64,000 bases of DNA. Source: Caulochytrium protostelioides (Eukaryota; Chytridiomycota; Caulochytriomycetes; Caulochytriales; Caulochytriaceae). Positions 19,943 through 29,700 of this stretch are shown in pieces. Below the pieces are notes generated by a model. The model searched no databases, was not told the DNA's origin, and saw only the letters and a list, made by a program, of their open reading frames with translations. Made by a program: the position numbers and the translations under genes. The stretch is from NCBI GenBank assembly GCA_003615045.1, contig ML014145.1, positions 1-64,000 of the forward strand, in the 5' to 3' direction. The number at the start of each line of letters is the position of its first letter. The first letter of the stretch is position 1.

Positions 19943-21598
19943 TCAAGCTCGGCAGAACGCGAGCCCCGTGGTCGTCGCGGCGTCGGACGGATCGGGTCCG
20001 CCCGCCGCGACGAGGTGCTGGACGACGTCGTGGGCCTGGGCGATGCAGTCGTTGACGGAGACGCCGCGGTAGCCGGCGCCGGCGACGCTGAGGCGGCCCT
20101 CGAACGCGGCGGCGAGGGCGTCGTGCAGGGCCGCGAGGCGCTGGCGGTGGCCGACGCGGTACTGCGGGAGGCACGCGGGCTGGTAGGTGACGCGCGCGCT
20201 GCTGGGCGTCTGGTTGATGCCCGTGTGCTTGGCGAGCCCTGCGCGCGCCTGCGCCAGCACGGCGTCGGCGGCGGCGTCGGCGGGCGCCCGGAGCATCACC
20301 GTGAGACGGCTCTCCTCCTTGAACTGGTTCTGCGCGGGCAGCGCGGACGCGTCAAAGACGACGCCGAGCAGGCCGTGCTCGTGCGCGAACCACGCCGCGT
20401 CGCCGGGGGGCGCTGTCTCGCCCCCACGCGCCACGAGGTACCCGAACGCCTGCGGCGTCACCTGCTCGTGAAACGCGAGATTGACGACCCACAGCGAGGC
20501 CGCGGCGGTCATGTCGGGGCCGCTGAGCTGGTGGACGACCCGCGCCACGGCCGCGGGCAGCGACGCGTCGGCGGTCGCGGCGGTCGCCGCCCCGCCCGAC
20601 TGCAGCAGGCGCGCCAGCGTGCCGCTCGGCAGCGCGCTGATCACGTGGTCATACGCGGCTGCGCCCGCGGCGGTCGTCACGGTCCAGCACGGCGCGTCGC
20701 GCTGCGCGGCGTCCGCGTCGTACGCGAGGGCCGTCACGGGCGTCGCGCCGTGCAGGCGGACGGCGCCGCGCTCGGGGGGCGCGGCCAGCGCGCGCACGAG
20801 GCTGTCGGTCAGCGTCTGCATGCCGTCGCGGAACGCATAGATGGCCGTCTCGCGCGCCATCTGCCGGACCCATGCGTGCTGCTCGGCCGTCAGCGCCACG
20901 ACGGGCGGACGCGGCTCGCTCGGCGCGGACAGGCTGCGACCCGTGAGGCCCAAGAGGAGCGGCAGCACGACGGAGCCGTACGTCTGCTCGCGTTGCCACA
21001 GCGTCGGGAAGCACGCGGCCATGCTGAGCGTGCGCGCGTCGCCACCGTAGATGCCGTGCACGACCGCCGACACGAGGTCGTCAGCGACGCGGCGTCCAAA
21101 GCGCCGCGCTACAAACGCGTCGATCGACTCGTCCGCAGCACGGCTGCGGGCCACGAACGGCTCGCGCAGGACGCGGCCGAGGACGCCGCGCAGCACGGGC
21201 TGCGTGCTGAACGCAAACCGCAGCAGCGACGCGGGCATGAGGTTCATGGATCCGTTGGCGTAGACGAGCCGCGTCCGGGCCGCGGGCTGCGTCTTGGGCA
21301 CGCCGATGACCTCGTTGGCGATGCCGAGCGCCGCGACGAGCGCCAGCGTGTGCTCGCCGCCCGCAGGGCGCAGCGTGCGCGGGCCCTGCTCGAAGAGGTA
21401 GCCGTCCTGTCGCGTGGACTGGACCCAGCCGCCCCAGCGCGGCGCTTGCTCGTAGACGTGGACAGTGTGCCCGGCAGCAGCCGCAGCCGCGGTCGTGGCA
21501 GCGCCTGCATGCGTGGCGGCGCGGCGCAAGTAGTAGGCGGCCGCGAGGCCCGTGACCCCGCCGCCCAGGACGGCGACGCGCCGCGGCGTGGGCGCCAT
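19943..21598 (-). CDS. HEM14: protoporphyrinogen oxidase
   Basis: 551 aa from the ATG at 21598. It oxidises protoporphyrinogen IX to protoporphyrin IX, the penultimate step of haem synthesis, on the inner mitochondrial membrane. The N-terminus is a Rossmann FAD-binding site, VAVLGGGVTGLAAAYYL (residues 8-24). It is followed by the second FAD motif YEQAPRWGGWVQS and FEQGPRTLRP. The mid-section has RRFGRRVADDLVSAVVHGIYGGDA, characteristic of the family. The C-terminal FAD contact is VAGAGYRGVSVNDCI. The length is slightly above the usual 470-540 aa because of Ala-rich insertions. There is no separate cleavable presequence, which is common for this enzyme. It is convergent with the kinase (188 bp gap) and divergent from the RMC1-like gene, sharing a CACGTG-rich upstream region with it. 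Confidence 0.95.
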   Translation of the reverse strand: MAPTPRRVAVLGGGVTGLAAAYYLRRAATHAGAATTAAAAAAGHTVHVYEQAPRWGGWVQSTRQDGYLFEQGPRTLRPAGGEHTLALVAALGIANEVIGVPKTQPAARTRLVYANGSMNLMPASLLRFAFSTQPVLRGVLGRVLREPFVARSRAADESIDAFVARRFGRRVADDLVSAVVHGIYGGDARTLSMAACFPTLWQREQTYGSVVLPLLLGLTGRSLSAPSEPRPPVVALTAEQHAWVRQMARETAIYAFRDGMQTLTDSLVRALAAPPERGAVRLHGATPVTALAYDADAAQRDAPCWTVTTAAGAAAYDHVISALPSGTLARLLQSGGAATAATADASLPAAVARVVHQLSGPDMTAAASLWVVNLAFHEQVTPQAFGYLVARGGETAPPGDAAWFAHEHGLLGVVFDASALPAQNQFKEESRLTVMLRAPADAAADAVLAQARAGLAKHTGINQTPSSARVTYQPACLPQYRVGHRQRLAALHDALAAAFEGRLSVAGAGYRGVSVNDCIAQAHDVVQHLVAAGGPDPSDAATTTGLAFCRA

Positions 21599-21738
21599 GC
21601 TGTGGCGCTGTTGCGGGAGGCGCCAGGCGTCGGCGGAAAGAAGCCGTCGCAGGCCGTCGTCGCGTTCAGGTCAGCGATCCCTCAGCAGCGGCGCCGTCGT
21701 TTGCACCGAGAAACGGTGCAAACGGCAGCCACCGTGTC

Positions 21739-21911
21739 CACGTGAGATAGGCCCCGAGGGCGTCGCGGGGGGATTAGCGACCGGGGTGAGGTCACGTGAT
21801 CCGCGAGACGCGACGGAGGACCCTCGAGCGGACGCCGGGTATGAAAACGGTTCGGGCGTGCTGTGATCGCCGCGTGCGGGATACGAGGTCGGCGATCGTT
21901 GCGGGCACGTG
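21739..21911. promoter_or_regulatory. three CACGTG sites near the HEM14 start
   Basis: CACGTG occurs at 21739-21744, 21793-21798 and 21906-21911, about 140-310 bp upstream of the HEM14 ATG. The middle one sits in GGTCACGTGATCC, which closely resembles the extended palindrome preferred by several bHLH factors. Function is inferred. Confidence 0.5.
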
Positions 21912-22001
21912 GTGCCACGACGCCTGGGCCGTCGCGACGCCACGACGCGGCGTGGGCGGCGTGGGCGCCGTGTTTTAAGCTTTCGCGAAGGGGTGCCGCC
22001 A

Positions 22002-22057
22002 TCCAAGCCACGTGGTCCAAGCCACGTGATCCAAGCCACGCGGTCCAAGCCACGTGG
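22002..22057. promoter_or_regulatory. 4 x 14-bp tandem repeat carrying CACGTG
   Basis: Four consecutive 14-mers follow the pattern TCCAAGCCACG(T/C)G(G/A). Three contain a perfect CACGTG and the third has CACGCG. The spacing places the palindromes 14 bp apart, more than one helical turn. The array looks like a tandem operator for a bHLH-type factor that could serve HEM14, the RMC1-like gene, or both. Confidence 0.6.
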
Positions 22058-22256
22058 ATCGCAGCGCCGGCGCGCGGCCGCCGGCGCGCTCGTGGTTGGC
22101 TCGGGCTCGCCCCCGTGCATGCCGCCCGACCCTGGACGCCTCCTCCGGCCCACGCCCTCGGCCCTCGGCCGCCCATGCGCCGGTCCTGATCTGCCGTGCA
22201 GCGCGATTCGCGTGCGTCAACGCGGCGGCGACATCGCGGCCACGACGACGGATGCG

Positions 22257-22400
22257 GCTGCTGATCCGTCTGCTGATCAGCTTGCGCACCAACCTGCTTA
22301 TCAGCTTGCGTATCAGTCTGCGCATCAGTCTGCTTATCCGCCTGCTTATCCGCCTGCTTATCCGCCTGCTTATCCGCCTGCTCATCCATCTGCGCATCGG
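22257..22400. repeat. 12-nt tandem repeat
   Basis: About twelve imperfect copies of a CTGCTTATCCGC-like unit; the central four are identical. Because the unit is 12 nt long, all frames stay open and read as four-residue repeats. It lies upstream of the RMC1-like gene and is probably not coding. Confidence 0.85.
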
Positions 22401-22648
22401 CCCAGATGAGCCTATGAGCCTCTTGCCGGCCCCGCGCCGCCGCTTCCGTGTCGCCGCGTCAGGACCGCGGTGACCCGGACGTCCTGCCAGACGCGCCAGA
22501 CAGCTCCAACGCTCCTCGCCGCTGTCTGCGAGGGGGCCGCTGCACCGATCGGGGGCGGGCCACCGCATCCCGAGGCAGCCGGCCGCGTTCATGGCCTCGG
22601 GCGCCGCGGTCCCGCCCGATCCAGGCCCGAGCCCGCTCCGCCGCGGCC

Positions 22649-25534
22649 ATGCGGGACGGCGCCTGGGCGGCGCTGTCGGAGCCACCCGCGGCGCCCACGG
22701 CGCCGCCGGACTTGTCCCGTGACCGTCCGTCGCGGCCGCCCTCGCGGATGTCGTCGCCCGACCGATCGCCGCCACGGACGCCGCCACGGACGCCGCCGCG
22801 GGCGCGGTCGCCGCCCGTGTCCGCCGTGCGGATGACCGCCGCCGGGCCCGGCCTCGCGCGGTTCGCGCCCGTCGCCGGCGACCGCGTCCCCGGCCTGCCC
22901 GGCTGCCGCTCGGAGACCGCGGCGCTTGCGGGCCACGCGTTCGTCTCGCGCGCGTGGCGCAGCCACGACCCCGCCGCGAGTCCGCCGCTCTGCGTGCTCT
23001 ATGCCCCGGCGTCGGCGTCGGCGTCGGCGTCGGGATCGGCAGCGCCCACCGTCGTGTATGTGCAGCAGCGCCGGCGCTGGCGCCTTTGCGGCCAGCCCCG
23101 GCGTGACCCCCGCTGGGCGCCCGACGAGGCGGCCGCCGTGCGCGACGTCCAACTCGCGCCGGGCCTGCGCTGGCTCGCCGTCACGCTCGACGCCGACCGC
23201 ATCGGGCTGTTCCGGCTCCCGCCGCACGGCGTCTCCGGCGACGCAGCGTGGGCCCACGCCATCGATGGCGGCGGCGGCGGCGCCCCCATCCTCGGCTTCG
23301 AGTGGGTCTCGGCGACCCGCGCCCTCGTCGTCCGCCAGACCGGCGTCGCCGTCTGCACGGTTCCCGCCACCGACGACGAAGACGAAGACGACGACGGCCG
23401 CCCAGGGTTCTGTGGCACGTGCCTCGCTGCGAGCGGCGCCGATCGGCCGCGCGCCCATCCTGCCGAGGGCCACCTGACGGCAGCCGCCGCCGCCGCCGCC
23501 GCCGAGGACGAGGAAGATCTCGCGGCTGAGGCGTGGCGCATCGTCGTGCCGAGCCCGCTCGTCTTGCCGGTAGCGTGGTACCAGTGGCACGCGCAGCACC
23601 GCTTACTGCTCATCTACACGGGCGGCCAGCAGCTGCGCCTCTTTGAGCTGAGCCCCGCCGCGCCGTCCCGCGTCATCCACGTCCGCGCTTACCCGCTCCT
23701 GACGCTGCGCGGCGTCGGGCCGAGCGTGCCCCGCGCCGCACCGGAACTCCAGATCCACTCGCGCTACGTCCACCTCGTCGCCATCGATGGCGCGCTCTAC
23801 GTCGGGTTCCAGTACGTGACCCAAGTCACCCCCGATCCTCGGCGGGCCGAGGCCGAAGCGGTGCCCGCATGGGCCGTGTCCCCGCCGCAGCCGCAGCCGC
23901 CGCTACAGCAACAACAACGACCGAACGACTGCGATCGTGCCGTGCCAGAGGCGCATCCGTCGCCCTCGCCTCCCCGGCGCGTCCCGCTCGGCGAGACGGC
24001 CGGGGCCCACGCGTTTCCCCGGCCCGTGGCGTGGGTCGCGACCAGCCGCGTCGTGCTGTTCCACATCACGCCACGGACGATCGACACGGCGTACGACCTC
24101 TCGCTGCCCGCGTTCCACTTCACGTCGACCAGCCGCCATGTGGCGCGCACCCAGTGGGCCTTCCAGTCGCTCCACATCCCGCGCCTCTGCGTGTTCGCGG
24201 TCGACGACCTGCTGCTGCTCTGGCTCGACGAGGAAGCCCGCGCCGTGCTGTACGATCTGCATGCCGACGCGCCGCGGCACGCCCTCGCGGCGACCGCGGA
24301 CCCCCGGCCGGGCCGGACACGGTCGCGCGACCATACCGTGCTCCCGCCGTTGGTGCCGACGCTCGTGCTCCGCCCGCCCGGACCCGCGTGGGCCACGGCC
24401 ATGCTCACGCGCCGTCCTGACCGCGCCCTTCCCCCGTCGACCCGCGGGGTCGACGCCGAGCGTCTCGTCGACGACGACGACGATGACGACGACAGCGACG
24501 ATGACGAGGCGAGCGACAGCGACGGCAACCCGCGCGACGACGCGTCCACGCGCGGCGATCTGCCCGCGGTCCGGCGGATCGACCACGCGGCCCTCAGTGC
24601 GGCGCTCGCGGACGCGCGGGGCGACAAGGGCAAGGCGCCGTATGACGCGCGCCACGTCGCGCCGTGGGACGTGCTCCAGCACGACGCGCACCGCATGCGC
24701 CGGGCCTGCCTCGCCCAGGCGTCCGCGCAGCATGTGGTCTGCCCGCTCACCCACCGCATGCTCGCCGTCCGTCTCGACAGCCGCGTGCTCGCCGGCGCGG
24801 CCGCGGCGCAGTCGCTGAGCCCCGTCGCCCGGATCGCCTTCCTAACGCGCCGCTGGGCCGCGCCGCCGCCGACCGCGGACGCGCAGATCGCGGACGCGCT
24901 GCACGCGCTGCTGGCCGCGATCCCGGCGACGCTGTCGCTCGCCGCCTATCTGCGCCACAGCGCCCTCAGCCGCGATATCGACAGCGCGTTCGTGTGCGTG
25001 GTCGCCCGCATGGTGGCCGCCAACGCGCGCGCTAAGCATCCGCAGCCGTCGTCATCGCCGGAACCTCGGTCGCCCGACCATCGGCCGCCGCAAGGGTTAT
25101 CGCCAGAGCTGTCGTCGCTCTCGCTCGAAGCCCCGTCACGAGAACATCGGCCGCCCGCGCATCGATCCAGCGAACCCTCGCCGGCCATGGCGCTGCAGCA
25201 GACGCTCGTGGACCGCTGTCTGATGCCGCTGCAGCAGCGCGTGGACGCGGTGCAGGGGCAGCCGCGGCCGGGGATCGTGCTGCCGCACGAGACCGTGTGG
25301 CGCTACGTCCTGTTTCGGCTCGCGCTGCGAATCCACGAAGCGCCGCTGCGCCTGCACCCGCGCCTCTCGGACCTGCTCGCCGCCGCGTGGCTGCGCGCGC
25401 AGCAGTACGCGCTGGTCCAGACCATGCTCGCGGCCGGCTTCCTCGTGGCGACCGACGCGCTGCGCGCCATGCTGCGCGCCAAGCGGCTCGCTGACCCTGA
25501 GCTCGCGCGGCTCGCCGACACCCTCGTCGGGTAG
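22649..25534 (+). CDS. RMC1/Mic1-like protein (Mon1-Ccz1 complex regulator)
   Basis: 961 aa from the ATG at 22649; upstream codons lack an ATG. The N-terminal 130 residues are Pro/Arg-rich. A beta-propeller-like half follows, with the motif PILGFEWVSATRALVVRQTGVAV. This matches the RMC1 (C18orf8, Mic1) pattern ILGFxWxSxxxxVFITxxG. Next is LPVAWYQWHAQHRLLLIYTGGQ, which matches the family's NWYxY step. After a disordered acidic linker the C-terminal 115 residues are helical (HETVWRYVLFRLALRI, then YALVQTMLAAGFLV), where the Mic1 domain should be. RMC1 associates with Mon1-Ccz1, the Rab7 exchange factor on late endosomes and lysosomes, so a role in endosome maturation and autophagy is expected. 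The similarity is read by eye and is weak in the Asp-rich middle. The alternative is another propeller-solenoid trafficking protein. Confidence 0.65.
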   Translation: MRDGAWAALSEPPAAPTAPPDLSRDRPSRPPSRMSSPDRSPPRTPPRTPPRARSPPVSAVRMTAAGPGLARFAPVAGDRVPGLPGCRSETAALAGHAFVSRAWRSHDPAASPPLCVLYAPASASASASGSAAPTVVYVQQRRRWRLCGQPRRDPRWAPDEAAAVRDVQLAPGLRWLAVTLDADRIGLFRLPPHGVSGDAAWAHAIDGGGGGAPILGFEWVSATRALVVRQTGVAVCTVPATDDEDEDDDGRPGFCGTCLAASGADRPRAHPAEGHLTAAAAAAAAEDEEDLAAEAWRIVVPSPLVLPVAWYQWHAQHRLLLIYTGGQQLRLFELSPAAPSRVIHVRAYPLLTLRGVGPSVPRAAPELQIHSRYVHLVAIDGALYVGFQYVTQVTPDPRRAEAEAVPAWAVSPPQPQPPLQQQQRPNDCDRAVPEAHPSPSPPRRVPLGETAGAHAFPRPVAWVATSRVVLFHITPRTIDTAYDLSLPAFHFTSTSRHVARTQWAFQSLHIPRLCVFAVDDLLLLWLDEEARAVLYDLHADAPRHALAATADPRPGRTRSRDHTVLPPLVPTLVLRPPGPAWATAMLTRRPDRALPPSTRGVDAERLVDDDDDDDDSDDDEASDSDGNPRDDASTRGDLPAVRRIDHAALSAALADARGDKGKAPYDARHVAPWDVLQHDAHRMRRACLAQASAQHVVCPLTHRMLAVRLDSRVLAGAAAAQSLSPVARIAFLTRRWAAPPPTADAQIADALHALLAAIPATLSLAAYLRHSALSRDIDSAFVCVVARMVAANARAKHPQPSSSPEPRSPDHRPPQGLSPELSSLSLEAPSREHRPPAHRSSEPSPAMALQQTLVDRCLMPLQQRVDAVQGQPRPGIVLPHETVWRYVLFRLALRIHEAPLRLHPRLSDLLAAAWLRAQQYALVQTMLAAGFLVATDALRAMLRAKRLADPELARLADTLVG

Positions 25535-25927
25535 GGGGGGCCTCTCATGACCGCCATGCTTGATGCTCTCCCGACGCCGTCATGTCGCACGAGCGTTGGC
25601 TCACTCAGTGTCGCACAGCGCGTCCCAAGGATGCTCCCCGCTCGCCGGCGTTGCAGGCCATCGATGCCGGTCGATGCCGCACGCCCGCTCATCTGGATGG
25701 GTGTGTGACCGTTTGTTTGTTGGTGTGTGTTGGTGTGACCTGAAACCCCCAGTGACCGCGGTCCTGGCCATGTCGGGGCCGAAAGGGGCCGCCGCCGCCT
25801 CTTTCGGTGTTGCTGTGGGGGGGCGATGGGCGCGCGGCGGAGGCCTGCGGTCGATCGGACGCCGATCCGCCGCCGCCTTCGGCGCGCTGCCGGGCAGGCG
25901 GCTCAGTGGCCCGCGGCGCTAGCGACG

Positions 25928-25961
<34 letters not shown>

Positions 25962-26774
25962 TTTAAAGACGCCGTCGGCGGCGACGGCGGCCGGGCGAAC
26001 GAGCGGCGCAACCCGCGATCGGCGGTCACGCCCGGCGCCGGATCGGCCGAGTCGCGCGGCGGTGGGAGCGGGGCGCGTGTGTGGTATACTGGTCGGCGGG
26101 TCGGCGGGTCCGGCGCAGGCGGCGCGATGCCCTGCGAGGAGGCAGCATTGCGGATGTTCCTGGTGCGCCGCGACGGATACGCCACCGTCGCCGCCACGAG
26201 CGAGCGTGGAAGCGCGCCGCGAGGCCGGCGCGACGGGAGAGACAAAGCGTCCTGGCCTCGTGTCCAAGGCGCGCGGGCCACGTCGTGGGCACGAGAGCCG
26301 CCGCTGGTCCGTCGCGTAACACGGGGGTGACGGCACCGATACCGCATCGCAATGCACGGCACGGCATCGTTTCGTGACATCGACGCTGGCCTGCCTGCCA
26401 GGACGCTCACCTCCCATCCCCGCTGCGGGCCGCCATCTCCCCCTCCACCACCTTCTCATGCTCTCATCGCGAGACTCGGACGCGACGACCACCAGCGCGT
26501 GTTGAGCTCGCGAACTGCAGACTGTCGTCCGGCCACTGCTGATCACCCTCGACGCCTGGTATCCCTCGCCCCACGCGTTGCCTCTGGGTCCTGAGGCGCT
26601 GATTGGCCCATTGCCCCGAGAAAGCCCTTCCGTGCTGAAGTCTCCCCGAGCCGGTGCTCTCGGCTGCTCTGCCTTGCTCTGCTCTCGCCGGCCCCGCTGC
26701 ATCGCGCTGGCCTGGCGTTTTGGACTCCGGAGCCGACGACGCGCCTCCCTGCCTTCGCGGCGGCGGCATCCCCC
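25535..26774. other. intergenic region upstream of the PH/DH/GAP-like gene
   Basis: About 1.2 kb lies between two tandem genes. It contains a TTTGTTTGTTGG/TGTG-rich patch (about 25711-25740) and a run of about 11 GGC triplets at 25929-25961. No gene is supported. The minus-strand frame that covers it is Arg/Pro-rich with no domain. Confidence 0.5.
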
Positions 26775-29700
26775 ATGCAGCTCCTCGGGCGTGCCGAGCC
26801 GAAGCGCGATGCACGGCCCGGCGATGCCAAATCGAAACGCGCGACCGCCGAGCAGAGTACGTGCGATCCTCATGGCGTGACAACATCGCTCGTGGTCAAC
26901 GACCATACGCGGTCTCATGATGCACATGATGTGATGACTCACCCCTCCTGGGACTCTCTGGTGTCACCCATGATGGGATGATCGGCGTCGCCTCTTGGGC
27001 TTTGTTTGCATTTTTGTATCGATGATGATCATTCAGTCACGACGTTCGAGTTCTTCTGTCGGACCGATGCGCGACCGCTCGCGCTGGTGGGGCGCTACCT
27101 GCACCGGACTCACCACTGGCACTACCAGGTGCTGACCGCCGACGGCTACCTGTCCTTCTATCGCCCCGACAAACCGTTCGACCATGCCTCGCAGATCTTG
27201 CCATATCTGGACAAGATGTTCAAGGAGCCTCAGAACCAGGGGCGCTTCTCGAAGATCCACTTTACGCCCAAGGACACGCATCTGATCAAGTGCTATAGCG
27301 CCAACAAGGAGCCGGACCACGACTACCGCAACGGAACCCTGTTCGATACGTGGGTCAAGAATATGGTAAGCGCCAGCGCGCGTCGGCGGTGACGGGGCAT
27401 CAGCGTATCATGGGCAATGATGCACAGAACGTTGATGGATGGCTGACCAAATTAGCGCTTTAAATCGATTGTTTTTTTTCCCTCATGTGAACAGTGCATC
27501 CACGCACGCAAAGTCAGCTATGACTTGATTACCCCGGGCGACCCTTCCGAGTTGCCGTTCAACACGATCCTGGGCCCCGGGCACGAGCGCACGCTGATGC
27601 CGCGGTTCTGCGGCCCGTTTCTCAAAACGCTGCACTCGCATACGGACGCGCCCGAGGACCGTGGGATCTACCGCTTGTTCAACATGCGGCCACCCCCGCA
27701 GATCGCGGCCGCCGCCGAGACCGTGGACCCGGCGCGCCGCGGCGAACTCCGGCGCACGCTCGGCGACGCCGCGACCCTGCTCGCCATCAAGACGTTCCTC
27801 GAGACGTGCCGCGTGCTCGAGAACTACGAGACCGCCCTCGCGCGGGACTTCCCGACGCTCCACAAAAACTTCTCGCCCGTGGCCTCCCCTGCGGAGCTCA
27901 TTGCCGCGTGGCAGCAGCTCGACGAGGCGTGCGCCTCGCAGCTCTCGCTCAACCACGCGAGCGGCGCCGTCGTCCCGACGATGCTCGTCGAGGAGTTCTG
28001 CCACGCGTTCTTGAAGCACCTGCCGCTGTTCACCGAGAGCATCCGCGACTTTGCCGCGCGCGACTACCAGGCCATCGTCAACCTGCGGCACCACGAGGGG
28101 ACGCCGTTGGAAGCGCCGCTGCGCGCGTTCCTCAACCGCGCGCGCTCGGACCGCAGCGGCGCCGTTACTAACACGTACCGCAACGTCATCGATACCATCT
28201 ATTTGTTCAGCAGCACGCTGTACAGCATGATGGGCGACTGGTTCCACCGCATCGCGATCGTCGAAGACCCGTCGCCGCGGCTGCTCGCCCTCATGCAGCT
28301 CGCGCTGCAGAAAGCGCACTACCAGGCGACCGAGTGGCAGTTCGCGCCGGACCCGCCGCGGCAGAGCGCGGTCGCGGACGCGGTGCTGCAGCTGATGGCC
28401 GAGCACCACCGCCTCGTCGGCACGCCCTCCTGCTTTATCCGCGAAGTCGTGCTCTCCCAGAGCCCCTCGGGCAGCCACCCGTGCTCGATGATGGTGTTCG
28501 AAAACATGGTCGTGTTCATCAGCCATGTCAAAGCGACGCCGCGCATCGAGAGCTGCCATCTCGTCGGGGACATTATCGTGGATCCGGGGATCCTCCACGG
28601 CCACGTGCGCATGACGACGCGCAAGCCGATCTTTGTGCGTTTCAGCGCCGCCGATGGCGGCGGCGATGATGCGGTCGGCACGTCGGAGGGCGCGTGCCTC
28701 GCGCAAGCCTCGACAGCGAGCGTGACGTCGGTCCTGTCGGCCGCCAGCACAGCGACCACGCCGAGCGCCCACAGCAGCAAGGCCAAGCCGGGCCTGCTCA
28801 GTCGCACCAAGACGTTCCTGCCGGGCGGCGGCAAGCGCGAGCGCATCGCCACGACGCTGGCGATGCCCTTCCGCGCGGACGCGGACGACGCCATCTTCAC
28901 GACCGACTTCTACGTGCTGCCCATGGGCTACCAAGGCAGCACGAACAAGCACGAGAACACGCGCCAGGCCAACCATCTGGTGATGCTGATGCGGCACCTG
29001 GGCACGGTCTTCAGCGCGCACGAGATCCGGTCGCAGGTCTCGCGGACCGAGCAGGCCGAGCCGATGCCGGCGATCAGCGCCACCGTGCTCGCCATCTCGC
29101 ACCACCGCGCGACCGCGCCCGCCGTCGACCCGCCGCACGACGTGCTCAACCAGTGGCACATGTACGGCCACCCCATCCCGCTGACCTTTGTCGAGTCGCT
29201 CCCGCTCGTCGCGTTGGGCGGCCACGCGATCGGCGTGGTCGTGTTTACGCAGCTCGCCGAGATCGAGGACCGCATCCTCGAGCTCGTGGCGCGGTACCCC
29301 GTGCTGTGCCTGCTCCAGCTGGACGCGCGCACGGACGGCAAGCAGGGCCGGTGGTGGGTCATGCAGTCGCCGGACCGGCCGAGCCAGATCGTGCACCCTT
29401 CCCAGCAGGCCGCGCTGGGCGCGCTGTTCGACCAGCACGCCGAAACGGTCCACGCGTGCCTGGACCAGGAGGAGGGCAAGAACGCCTTCCTCGGCGTCGT
29501 CGTCGAGAAGTACGTCGAGCTCCTGCACCAGAAGTATACCCACGGCCCGAGCTACCTGCGGGCATCGCGCGAGCAGGAGGCCATGCTGACGGCCATGTAC
29601 CGCGCGGAGCTGCACGACAAGTTTGGCCACGGGCCCGAGGCGAGCTCGCTCATGCATCGCGTGCGCAGCGCCACGAGCGCATCCATGAGCAGTCTGCGCA

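Larger units (their letters stand above)
21599..22648. other. divergent promoter region, HEM14/RMC1-like
   Basis: About 1.05 kb holds six CACGTG palindromes (21739, 21793, 21906, 22009, 22023, 22051) plus one CACGCG variant. Four of these seven sites lie in a 14-bp tandem repeat (22002-22057). A 12-nt tandem repeat follows at about 22257-22400. Open frames through the region come from the repeats and show no domain. Confidence 0.65.

Noticed and set aside
17190-20174. 994-codon minus-strand frame opposite the AGC kinase
   Set aside because: It lies antisense to a gene with strong domains, is dominated by Arg/His/Leu, and arises from GC-rich third positions.
21682-22389. 235-codon minus-strand ORF with Gln-Ala-Asp-Lys repeats
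   Set aside because: Its start is the 12-nt tandem repeat, and it passes through the CACGTG array into the HEM14 leader; no conserved sequence.
22257-22400. CRISPR-like array
   Set aside because: Units are contiguous 12-mers with no spacers, and the genome is eukaryotic.
25689-26942. 417-codon minus-strand ORF
   Set aside because: Arg/Pro-rich, crosses a GGC run and the proposed first exon of the PH/DH/GAP-like gene; no motif.
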